The translations under genes were made by a program, and so were the position numbers. Positions 46,895 through 57,179 of a DNA stretch of 64,000 nucleotides are shown here, one piece after another (within the stretch, counting starts at the first letter, position 1; each line of letters begins with the position of its first letter). The notes below the pieces were generated by a model. It saw only the letters and a list, made by a program, of their open reading frames with translations, did not search any database and was not told the DNA's origin. The stretch is from positions 41,964,779 to 42,028,778 of the forward strand of contig OZ007571.1 in the NCBI GenBank assembly GCA_963931925.1. The letters run 5' to 3'. Origin of the DNA: Onchidella celtica. Its lineage: Eukaryota; Mollusca; Gastropoda; Systellommatophora; Onchidiidae.

Positions 46895-48024
46895 GTTTAA
46901 AGAAAAATGGTACACTAAAGAAATACAATAAAACGTATTCTCATTTTAAACTAAAACAAACAAACAAAAACAGTAAGAAATATACCGGAATGGAAAAAGG
47001 CGAGTGAATGAAACAAAACTGAAAGAAAAAAAATAACTGAAATACAAGTACATTTAGTAACATAATGAAGATAATTATAGAAAATACAAATGTAGGTCAC
47101 TTGTATGTTTATGTCTCTGACACAGACTGGAAAGTACTGAGAAAGAGTCAGTAATATTTTGGGGGGGGGGGGGGGGGGTTCAGATTCAAATGCAATGCAT
47201 TCATTTCGTGCATGGCTCAGTCATTGGAGATCACTAAATAGGTCTGGTATATTTATATAATTAACGGGCATTTACAAAAGAACAAAAAAAAACTACTTTA
47301 AAAAGGTATCCATATAAGTGAGTTCGCAAATAAATACGTAGAGAAGTCTAGTTCAAAGTGGCTAGTTAAATGAATAAATAGATAAGTATGAAAGTACGTC
47401 TGACCTGATAATAGTCTAGCAAATAAATACACGGCTGTCTATAAGGACTATTCTGAGGATCGGACCCAATTGAAGTCTTTTATATCCCAGAATTGTCAGG
47501 TGCTGAATTCTGTGTTGTCGGCTGTTCTCGGACCATTTTGGTCTTTTCATTATCAGCTGACAGTTTTAACAGTTCATTTTCAACAGCTGGGATGAAAAAA
47601 AAAAAAGAAAGAAAGAAATTGCGTGGATGCTTCATATACAAATTACTAAGGAGTGCGTGAAAAATAGCTATAATTAAATGATAACGGTATAATGTATAAA
47701 CATCTGAACATATACAAAGGCAAGTAAGATAAAAACAAAGAAGAGAGAAACAGAGATAAAAATGAAAATAAATAAATAAATAGGTTATTATCAGCCAGAT
47801 GCGGCAAGACAAAATCAATTATTATACTAGATGGTGATAATATATTGCCAATTCCCAATAACAGAATAATAATAGCAGTATACGGCCGTATGCTAATTTT
47901 ACTTTACTTCATGCACTTTGGAATACTAGTTTTTTGCATTTTCATCTTTTTGTCATTGCCCTTTTTTTTTTTAAAGTTTATTTGCTTTCATTTTATACTT
48001 TTCAATCGTCCACTCATTCTCTGA

Positions 48025-49236
48025 TTATTTATCTGGATATACCTTCAGATATTTTTCTCTTGCCTGCATTTCTGTCTCAAATGCAAATTTAAAATTCATT
48101 GATTTGCCATATTTTACTTTACCGATACACATTTTAGCAACTAGTAGTACAGTGTTAATATCATCAATAATATTTTGATTTACAATATTATAGTCCAAGT
48201 CCCCACGTATTATTCCAAAAAGTGCATTTTTCTCATTTATTTCAATTCTTTTACCGGTTTTATTCAAAATATACTGGGCCACATAAGGTCTTTCAATTTG
48301 CTGCAATAGAAAAAGAAATGTTCTATAAAATCAGGCGTCTTACAGTGCTCGCATTTATTACTTTCCTTTATTTTCATTTTATGTAAGAGAAGATTCGTTG
48401 GGTAAGTATTGTGTAGGATTTTAAAATGTAGGAGCCTCAATCTGGTTTCTTTGCAAGCTTTAAACCCGCTATCAAAATAAGGATATATGTCGACATTGTA
48501 TTTTCGTTTCCAGAAACCCAAGCTACAGATCGTGGCGTTTTTGTTATTTATTAGTTTCTTTCTAATTTCTTTATTCGTTAGTTTAAATATATCTTTTACA
48601 TTTTCATCTATCTCATCTTCTGTATGCAAAGGTCTGTCTTCCATTCTGGTTTTTACAAAAATTTCCTTCCATTCTTTTTTAACAGCATTTGTAACTGCCC
48701 AATAGTCGAAATGGATACCAGGATAAAGTCTAATTGTCCCAGCAATATCTTGGAGGGTTTTCCAGTTGTTTTCATTAAATATTTGATACAAATATTCAAT
48801 TCCCCCTCTGACCCATTTTTCTATCCACAGTGGCTTATTTCTATATCTAATATTATTGTTGTTGAATGGCGGTTGCCGGCCTAACTTATTTGGAGCAATA
48901 TCGTTTTCTTTTTCCTTGTCCCGTTTTTTTCTAAATCTAACCATGTTTTAATTACATTCTGCCAAAAAATCGAGTTTATTTACCTACTTGTTTTACTTCT
49001 CTCGCTTTAATATCTGACTTGGTTTTTTGCAGAAATGACTGGCTAATTTTACTCCTGTTTTTAGATATGGCTTTTGTAAGCATATTTCTTTAAACCATTT
49101 TATGAGAAAGACGCTTTGATCCTTTATACTGATTACTCCTAAACCTCTCTCGTTTGGTTCTCTGCATAAAGAGTTTCGTTTGAGTTTTTCAAAAGCTCTT
49201 TTATTTGAATACTTTTTTTGCTACAAAAACTTGAAT
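48025..49236 (-). pseudogene. LINE ORF2 C-terminal part (left of nested insertion)
   Basis: Continues the reverse-transcriptase reading after the nested transposon: FKFL then a stop where Trp is usual, KKYSNKRAFEKLKR, GLGVISIKDQSVFLIKW, then a frame at 48,264-48,944 with LRLLHFKILHNTYPTN and the knuckle CEHCKTPDFIEHFFFYC. The last frame (48,025-48,306) ends with INTVLLVAKMCIGKVKY, a usual end block for Tx1-type ORF2. Several stops and shifts show it is dead. Confidence 0.8.
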
Positions 49237-49244
49237 ATGATTCT

Positions 49245-51272
49245 CGGTGATCCCGTTTTCGGCACACATCGTCAGAACCCATCCCATATTTTGCACGGTT
49301 TCGGCCCACCCTTTTTCGGCCCACTGCTATTTAGTGATGGGTTAAGAGGATCGATAATCGAATCTACTTCTTCCGTTAGCCTGGCTGTAAACCCGTTGCC
49401 CCCTGCATATCAACGGGGAAGTGGAAGTAAGACTCTGTGCAGGATATTATTTGAGGTTTAATGTCGTTAAAAATCGATAAAAATCTTCCCATCTCGAATA
49501 AAAACTTTGTCTAAGCTGTCAGTGGCTGCATCTTCAGATAGATGGCAGAGATAAAATCGGCCTGTGAAATTTCCTGCTGTTGATACTTCATTATAAGTTC
49601 AGCTCTTCTTTGTTCCTGAATCCTGGCCCTCTTTGTTAGAATGAATTTTCGATGAGAGGCCTTGATCTTCATGTCAGATTTCAACTGCTCATCCTGAGCT
49701 CTTCTGAGCTAATCGAACATGTTGGGGTGTGGACTTGAAAACATGGCGCCAAAATGACAGTGGAAACTCTCACAGCCGTTGTTGGTCCTTCTCTGCTCAA
49801 TAGTGTCATATGTCCACAAAAACGGTGGGAAGCCGGAATTGGATGAGATGTACCTTGTGAAGAGATAATCGCTGAATTTGTCGACCCTTTCATCGTCCGG
49901 CTTGTCTGCAAAGAGGACAAATGCAAAACAGTCTTCAATTTCGTCGAATGGGAGCGCTGGCAGGCCAAAGCACTTCTTGAGCCAGTTTCCAATGTCACTT
50001 GATGAGTCCTTGTACTCGTTGCTCAGTCTCAACGGTTGGATCTATCTCCAACATGACAAGGCCAGATGAAACTGACATCCTTTGACGAAACTGTCTGGGA
50101 AAACTTCTTTGACTGCTGACAGCACTGTCTTTTCAAAATCCAGGTGGGATGTCTTGTTTCCTAAGTGAAGGTTGAACTTTTGACAGGAATCTTTCGGGAT
50201 GTTCAGCATTGACACTTGAAAAAAATGTCGTGGACAAAATTTGAACGTGCGTCGGCGAAAATTTCAACATCTGGTGAACACAGAAACGAGAAAGGGAGCG
50301 TTTGATTCTGCTGAAACCATGACGATGTTTGACTGGACATCCGCTGGCTGTATCATGATTTCTCCGTCTTGTGTCTTTGTAAATTTCGAGTCCATTTTGT
50401 TCAACTCCTCTAAGAGAGCAAAACAGGTTTCCTCTTTGCTCTTGGAAAGAACCGGTCTCAAGTTCAGCCTCTTCTGACTTATGGCGTTTTGTAGATCTTT
50501 CATGTGTTTGTAGTTCAAATTTTCTGTCCCCCATCCACTCAGTTCTTGACAAATTATCTTGGAATGTCGCAATATCGGGTCTTATTCTGCCTTTCTTTTG
50601 CAAGTCTGACGAGCTTTGTGCTTCCACATTTCTTCCTCACTCAGTGCTGGATGATTGTGTGAGAGTGAACTTGAAAGTAGGACCGTTATTTCCACGTCTG
50701 TAGTGCGGTGTGCTTTGCAACTGTTCTTCTTTAGACACCTCCACTCGATTGTCGAGGTTGTCGTTCTCTATTTGCAAAATCTGTATATTTCAACCATCAG
50801 GCCGACATTTCCTCTATTTGTGACAATGCCTTCCATATTCTCTGAATGCTTTAGACAAAGTGATCCTCGAACACATTTGTTTGTTAATGAATACAGTAGA
50901 TCTAGTGTGCTACTGGTTTTTTTCCCTGGCTGCCTCACCGCTGTCTTTGACTCGCCCACAAAACACAATTTCTGCACGAGGAAGACCTTCAAACCTTCAA
51001 ACGTAACGCGGGGTTTTCAAAGAAAAAAAATTAGCCTGCATGCATTATCATGAGTGTGTTCCTCATCAATATAATATAAACTAGTCATCCACGGATAGAG
51101 AAGGGCAGATTTAGTCATTTTTGAGCGAAAACATATCGATACTCGAGAGCTTGAAGATTCAGTGAGAATATGAAGGAAAAACAGTGGGCCGAAAACGGGT
51201 AAGAAAATGGGTGTGTCAGCGGGCCGAAACCGGGTACGAATTTTTTTATCTGGGCCGAAAACGGGTTCTTCC
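49245..51272 (-). mobile_element. MULE-like DNA transposon nested in the LINE
   Basis: An insertion of 2,028 bases is flanked by an 8-base duplication ATGATTCT (49,237-49,244 and 51,273-51,280); removing it rejoins the LINE reading. Ends are inverted repeats sharing CCCGTTTTCGGC. Near the ends the word GGGCCGAAAACGGG recurs (about 51,186, 51,221 with one change, and 51,252), with inverted versions at about 49,252, 49,298 and 49,310. Its partial transposase is described separately. Mutator-type elements usually make 8-10-base duplications, which fits. Confidence 0.8.
49709..50627 (-). pseudogene. MULE-like transposase remnant
   Basis: Two minus-strand frames, 50,133-50,627 and 49,709-50,032. 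The second holds PALPFDEIEDCF, an FLWTYDTIEQRRT block and the diagnostic TNNGCESFHCHFGAMF followed by SPHPNMFD, which resembles the C-terminal end of Mutator-like DDE domains, where the Asn-Asn-x-x-Glu carries the catalytic Glu. The first has no recognised motif. The N-terminal catalytic Asp residues were not found, so the gene is incomplete. Confidence 0.6.
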
Positions 51273-52289
51273 ATGATTCTATCTATTTCAGCCAGAGTTT
51301 CCTGGGGTAGGGATAGAGCCTGAATAACATAGTTTAGTTTTGATAATAGAAACGTTTTTGCTATTATAGTCTTTCCATATATTGGCAGATTTCTTTTTGA
51401 CCATCTACGAATCAGATTTTTAATACTGTTTATTTTTTCCATCCAGTTTTGTGAAATATTAGATGCCTCGACCGTAGCGTTAAAGTGTATCCCAAGTATT
51501 TTTATGTTACCTCCCTTTTCTACCCAAGTGATTCCTTCCCCTCTTTCCTCCCTTTGTTTATTTCTTCCCACCCACATTCCCACTGATTTCTTTCTATTAA
51601 GATTTAGCCCTGAAGTGTCTAAAAACTGTTCAATTATTTTCAATGCGTTGCATAGATCTGTTTTATCTTTTATCAGTAGAGTCATGTCATCTGCGTACTG
51701 CAAAAGTTTAAGCGTATCTGTTACCACTCCTTCACTTATAATTCCCTTTACCTCCTCATTATTCCTAAGTTTTATTGCTAGTATTTCTACTACTAAGATA
51801 AAAAGCAGAGGACTAACACAACATCTCTGTCGGACACCTCGCTCTACCTTAAACCATTTAGATAACCACCCAGCATTCTTTACTGAGCTCTGCGTGTTTG
51901 AAGATCGTTTGTATGTTATGGATGAATTTTGGACCAAAATTAAATCTTTCAAGGGCAACCAATATTGTTTCCTTATCCACCGTATCGTAGGCTTTTTGGT
52001 AGTCTAATGATACAATCAAACCCCCCATGTCCTCTTTATTTACATAATTTATGACGTAATCTATTTTTCTAATATGTGACGTAATTGTTCTCTCTTTAAC
52101 AAACCCACTTTGATTTTCATGTACGATACTTTTTATAACTTTTTGCAACCTCAAAGCCAAAACCTTTGTAAAGATTTTATAGTCAACATTTGTTAGTGTT
52201 ATTGGTCGCCAATTGTTTAGATCTTCCCTATTGCTGTTGTTGCCTTTGTGTATCATAGTGATTATACCGCGTCTCTGACTGACTGACAA
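51273..52289 (-). pseudogene. LINE reverse transcriptase core
   Basis: Frames 51,858-52,289 and 51,017-51,958 overlap with a frameshift near 51,900. Seen in order: NWRPITLTNVDYKIFTKVLA, NQSGFVKERTI, GLIVSLDYQKAYDTVD, GVRQRCCVSPLLF, the catalytic QYADDMTLL (YADD at 51,686-51,697), SGLNLNRKKSVGMW, and KILGIHFN. These are the usual palm and thumb blocks of LINE reverse transcriptase; the LGI-F and GKTIIAKTFLLSKLNYV blocks point to the Tx1/L1 lineage. The second frame runs into the nested transposon after EIDRIM. Confidence 0.85.
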
Positions 52290-52842
52290 TTCTCCCTGCT
52301 CTATCGATTCTATATAACTATTATATAACGGTTTTTTTTAAGAGCCGCCAAAACACCTTATAAAAACAAGACGAAAGCCCATCGGATCCGGGAGCTGAGT
52401 CATTATTAAGTCCTTTCAATGCTTTTCCCATTTCCTCCACGCTAATGTCCAGATCACACATTTCCTTGTCTTCCTCAGCTAATCTTTCATACACTAAACC
52501 ATCTAGGAAATTGTCTCATTTATCGCCCACCACCGTCACCGATGCTTCTTTAGTGTACAGATTTTTACAATATTTTTGTGTTTCCCGAAGAATATTTAAC
52601 GGTTCCCTTCTTATTTCACCATCCCCATCTTTAACTTGTTTTATTGTATTACATATTCCCCTGGCCTTTTCCAGATTTAAAAAGAATTTGGTGTTTTTTT
52701 CTCCCTCTTCGGTCCATTTCACTCTGGATCTAATTATTGCTCCTTTAGTTTTTGCTAATAGTTCAATTTCTAATTGTTTTTTCATGTTTTCATATTTCTC
52801 CTGCAGTTTTTTTTTTTCACCCGGGAACTGAGCAATAAGCTT

Positions 52843-53810
52843 TCAGATGGCATTTACCTCTGCTTCCAGTTTATCTCTTCTAGGATTTTTTGTAGGATTT
52901 CTCTTACTGTATTGCATACATTCTACCTGAATTGCTGCTTTCAACAGTTCCCATATTGTTCGGTGATCCAGATCGTTCTTTTCCTCATCTGCTATGAAAT
53001 TGGATATAAATACATTCATACGGTTTATAAAATCAACATTATTAATGTATGACGCGTTGAATTGCCATCCGGAAGGGCCTCTCGGGAAGTTATGTTCTAA
53101 AATTTCTACGATAACTGCACGATGATCTGTGGACGGAAAATGTTTAATTTCCACATTTGTTATACATGATACTAATTCTTTATCGCAAAAAATATAATCT
53201 AGTCTTCTGGCCACAAAAGGTTCTTTCCTACACCATGTGAATTCTTTTGTTTCTTTATTTGATCCTCTCCAACAGTCATAGTATAAATCCCACATTTCCA
53301 CAAAATTTGAGAATAATTCCACTTCTTTCTTTCCGTGTGGTGCGCCCGAAATTATATCTGGATCGTTGTTTAAAATCATATTAAAATCTTCACAAATTAT
53401 AAAACTGCTCTGGCCTATCTCACTGACAATAATATCACTTAGGTGCTCTATAAACCCTTCACGCTCCTGCGGCTGTGCTGGACCGTAACAGGTTAAGTTA
53501 ATACCGTGTATAATTTATTTTGCCTTTCGAACTCAATTCCAATACACCGTGTATCAAAAGGCAGAAATTTTAATGTATCAATATGAAAGGTTCTATTCAC
53601 TAGAATGTTCTGGCCTTTACTCCTACTAGTACTTGGATAGAAAAAGAATTCACCCGTCCATTCTCTCATCCATTCAATAGCTTTCGCTTCAGTAATATAT
53701 TTTTCTTGTAAACACACTATATCATATTGATAAAATGTTTTGAATAAAAGCCTGCGTTTTAATTGCCTACGAAGGCCCCGACAATTAAGGGAGACAATCT
53801 TCATAGACAA
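52843..53810 (-). pseudogene. LINE endonuclease domain
   Basis: Frames 53,493-53,810 and 52,843-53,379 make an APE-type endonuclease: the start MSMKIVSLNCRGLR, DIVCLQEKYI (catalytic Glu), the region of the usual GDFN motif reading EDFN, WCRKEPFVARRLDYIF, and the STDHRAV motif with the catalytic Asp-His. A frameshift separates the parts near 53,490. A further frame at 52,516-52,785 is the linker to the reverse transcriptase. Confidence 0.8.
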
Positions 53811-53946
53811 TGTCTAGGAGAGAGACAGATAAAGGGGGAGAGAGAGAGAGAGAGAGAGAAAGACGACAAAGTCCGCTAGGTCCGAAAGGGAGAGTCCGTG
53901 GACAGGCCAAGTCCATTAATCAAGAAACACCACAAAGACGACTTGA

Positions 53947-54454
53947 CTACATCTCACCTGCCTGCTCAAACCAATCGATATTTTTGCTCAGCATGTTTTC
54001 ACTTGTATGTTCTTCCCCCGCCCCAACATTTTTCGTCCCGCTCTCCCGCTCACTCTTTCCATCACTCTCCTTATCGCTGCGCATTTTCTCCGCCCTCTTC
54101 CTCTTGTCACCTCCTCTCTCCGAGCTTGAGGTACGCTGTCGTTTACTGAGGCCTTCCGCCGATCGCGGTCTTCTCGCGCCTCCCCGTAAAAGGTGGAGTG
54201 TACTTTGCCTTTTTGTGAGCATTGTTCTTGCTCGCCCAATAGCCTTGTCATGAGATGGCATACCTATTTTCTCATTCTCAGGCTCGACCTCGGTGTCGTT
54301 TTGTTTTGCTCTATTTTCGTCTTTTGAGTTGTCTTTCTGCATTCTTTCCATCTCCCCCGCCCCTTGTGTCAAACCTGTTGCTTTTGTCTTCACTACCTCT
54401 CGCCCCTGCTCCCTAGAGTACAAAACTGCTAGGAATTGCGTACCTACTTTGGCT
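53947..54454 (-). pseudogene. LINE ORF1 C-terminal fragment
   Basis: A very charged frame rich in Lys, Arg, Glu and Ser, starting in the flanking DNA and entering the element after the 11-base duplication. It is probably the last part of ORF1, with the rest lost by 5' truncation. No RNA-binding or CCHC motif is left to confirm this. Confidence 0.5.
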
Positions 54455-54465
54455 GAGTCAGTAAT

Positions 54466-56812
54466 TCTTATCATTCGTACATGTAAGTGATTTTAAAAAT
54501 GGAAGTTTGCATCTGCGATATTTTAGTACCAGGATGATGATAATGATGAGGATGATAATGTTGCTCAATCATAAAGATGGTGATGATCAAGACGGAGAAG
54601 ATGATGGTGATGATGGTTACAATGATTATTTGAATAATAATGGTTACGGTGATTTGGAAGTGTTATCAAATCAAAGATGTTAATGCGCTCATCTGACAGA
54701 CAATGAACCAGTTTGGCCTCTCTATAACGCAGGTGTCAGTTATTTTAAAAGATTGAACGAGAGAGAAAGAAGCGAGAGAGAGAGGGAGAGAGAGAGGGGG
54801 GGGGGAGAGAGAGAGAGAGAAACTCCCGCTCGCCTTTCCCTACACCTCAGTCAATAGCAGAACGTATCACTTATTATAATTTGATAAATTCGAGGTTTTG
54901 CGTTCTCAAGTTCAGAAAAAAAAAAACACGCTGAATGTACAGCCATATATCTTTTTGGAGACGAAAAGTAATGAATAAGCTGGGTTTTTACAGAGCTAGT
55001 TTTTGTAAACAGAAAAGAACGTATTGTGAGGCTATGGGCTTCCTTGGCAACGACATGTGCACGTACATGTACATGTATTTGCAAAACAAACTTGGTACAA
55101 ATTATGGAACAAAAAGAAACAACCAACCATATAATAAAATGATTTGATAATGCAAAGGAATAAATTCAAATATAAACAAGACACAAATAGATTTGTGAAT
55201 GGAGGTGGGCAATGAACGAGCTAAGATAACACACAGAAAAGTTTTGGGATCGCAGTAGGACTTCAAAAAACTTCAAATTCACTGTATCAAAATTTTCATC
55301 AACGAAGTCATTTAAACGCGTGGATATACATCCACATATATCCACATCGTATTGGACAAAATGACGAAAACAAACAAAAGCTCTCCGATCAGAAGACAAG
55401 GCAATCTTGAAAGAAAATAATGAAGAAAGAAACAGAAAGAAATTTAGATAAATGAAGTAGATAATGGCGGCAATGAACACAATAAACCACACCAGACAGT
55501 AACTATGTCCGCAGTAGTACAACTGAACCGCATAAAAAGAGAGGAAGGATACGCGTAACAGTACTATCTTAATACAACTCCTAATGATGAGGAGGATCGT
55601 GATAATGATACTGATGATGAACAAGACTGTGATGGCAGTTGATAATTATGATGACGATAATGAAATTGATAAATGATACTATAAAAAAAGTTAAATATAC
55701 TGTGGCTGAATTGGGAACTTTGAAAAGAAAATAAAAAAAACATAGAGAACTAGAAACTCCACTTTCTGAGTTGTCATGGAAACCAATTTATTTAAAAACC
55801 ATCGTCTTCTGGAGTCTTGTGCACAAACGGATATTTTAATGCAATGCAAAATAAAAAAAAAGTATTACTGAATACTATTGTACAAGTAGACCAGAAACTT
55901 TTCATATTGTATTGTATGTGATAGGTCGAGCTGGAGCTTATCAGATATCTCAAATTGTATACTATAAAACGCCGATAGGCACTGGTGGCAAAGTATTTTT
56001 TTAAAACTTCAGAATAACATCTACATTTTTTAAATTTTTTTTTTACATCAAATGGGAATTATCAGGACTAACGTCATTTGCTCTCATACGTGTATATTAT
56101 TATATCGAGAGATATAATTATTCCTTGTCTTGAGATTAACAGCTACCGTAGAGTTAAAAGTGCAGATTTTTCATCAAAGCAGTGGTTATGATCATAAAGA
56201 AAATCCATGAAAATTATATTTTAATGATTAAAAGAATTCGTTACACATACTCAGTCATTCATAGAGCTAAAGATGTACATGTATGTATATCGTTAGTTCT
56301 ACGAATGACTAAGATTTTGCTTCTTCACCAGTTTTGCTGAAAGCATAAACCTTTCAGATATGAGAAGGTAACTGGAAATGCTTCACTAACTTTGTGGCAT
56401 CAATTCAAACATCAATTGTGCAATTACTGAGCCTTTTATCTGGATTAATGATTTAGAAGCCCAGCTGAATTTGGTGATTATCAACACGATTTTGATAATA
56501 TTGTCATCACAGTCGCGGCAATGCTGTTTAACTTCGATGATAATGCAATAGCCAAGGGGGAGGGATAAAGGTACCACTCTGCTGGCCAATACATGGTAAT
56601 CTTGAATGGTCTCTGAAGATTTCTGTCCCACAATGCGAGGCAAACACAACAAAGTCTAGTCCCTCGGGCAGTTTACCTTTTTTAGAATTTCTCCTCAGAC
56701 CTCTCTACGTGTCTTTGAATCTGGCGAAGAGACCATGGGAACCATCATGAAAATGCATTCTATGACTGACTGACTGACGGAAATATAAAAGATGAATGTG
56801 ATTACATCAGCT
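54466..56812. other. Duplicon C non-coding block
   Basis: GAT-rich and GA-rich (54,763-54,822) low-complexity sequence homologous to A 27,490-29,290, then sequence homologous to B 39,036 onward. The minus-strand frame 55,166-55,624 has a partner at 28,320-28,781 but is low complexity; not called. Confidence 0.6.
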
Positions 56813-56843
56813 AACATTTCCGGTACTTATCTTTGTCGAGATA

Positions 56844-56926
56844 ACAACAAATAACAACTGATAACAACAAATAACAACTGATAACAACAAATAACAACTG
56901 ATAACAACAAATAACAACTGATAACA
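56844..56926 (+). repeat. Subterminal tandem repeat, 20-bp unit
   Basis: About four copies of ATAACAACTGATAACAACAA in the left inverted end. The reverse complement recurs at 61,755-61,850 and 62,156-62,220, and the direct form at 61,873-61,940. Variable copy number explains the unequal end lengths. Confidence 0.9.
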
Positions 56927-57179
56927 CAAAAATACTTTGATTCCAGCCTCAAGAATCAATACTCATGTGGTCAACCAGGCCCCTACTTTACGTGCACAAC
57001 TCCAAGCAACTACCGGAAGTAGAATGTATTCTTTAGCGATGACCGGAGTTGCGTCCCTTTTTTGTGTACCTTCAAATCGAAAGTAACAATTTCTTGGAAA
57101 AAACGGAAACGGAAAGCCATTAAGTTTCCCCGCGCGTAATTCTCCCAGCGGTCCGGCTGATTTCTTTATCTTTGACAAG

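Larger units (their letters stand above)
47156..54454 (-). mobile_element. Tx1/L1-like LINE retrotransposon, 5'-truncated
   Basis: Lies on the minus strand between two copies of an 11-base target duplication GAGTCAGTAAT (47,145-47,155 and 54,455-54,465) in duplicon C. In element order it has part of a charged ORF1, an apurinic-like endonuclease, reverse transcriptase with YADD, and a C-terminal CX2CX7HX4C knuckle. The 3' end carries a run of 18 C (plus-strand G run 47,161-47,178). It is interrupted by a DNA transposon at 49,245-51,272, giving about 5.3 kb of LINE sequence. Confidence 0.85.

Noticed and set aside
56844-56926. CRISPR-like regular repeats
   Set aside because: Direct tandem 20-base units without spacers, inside a eukaryotic transposon end.
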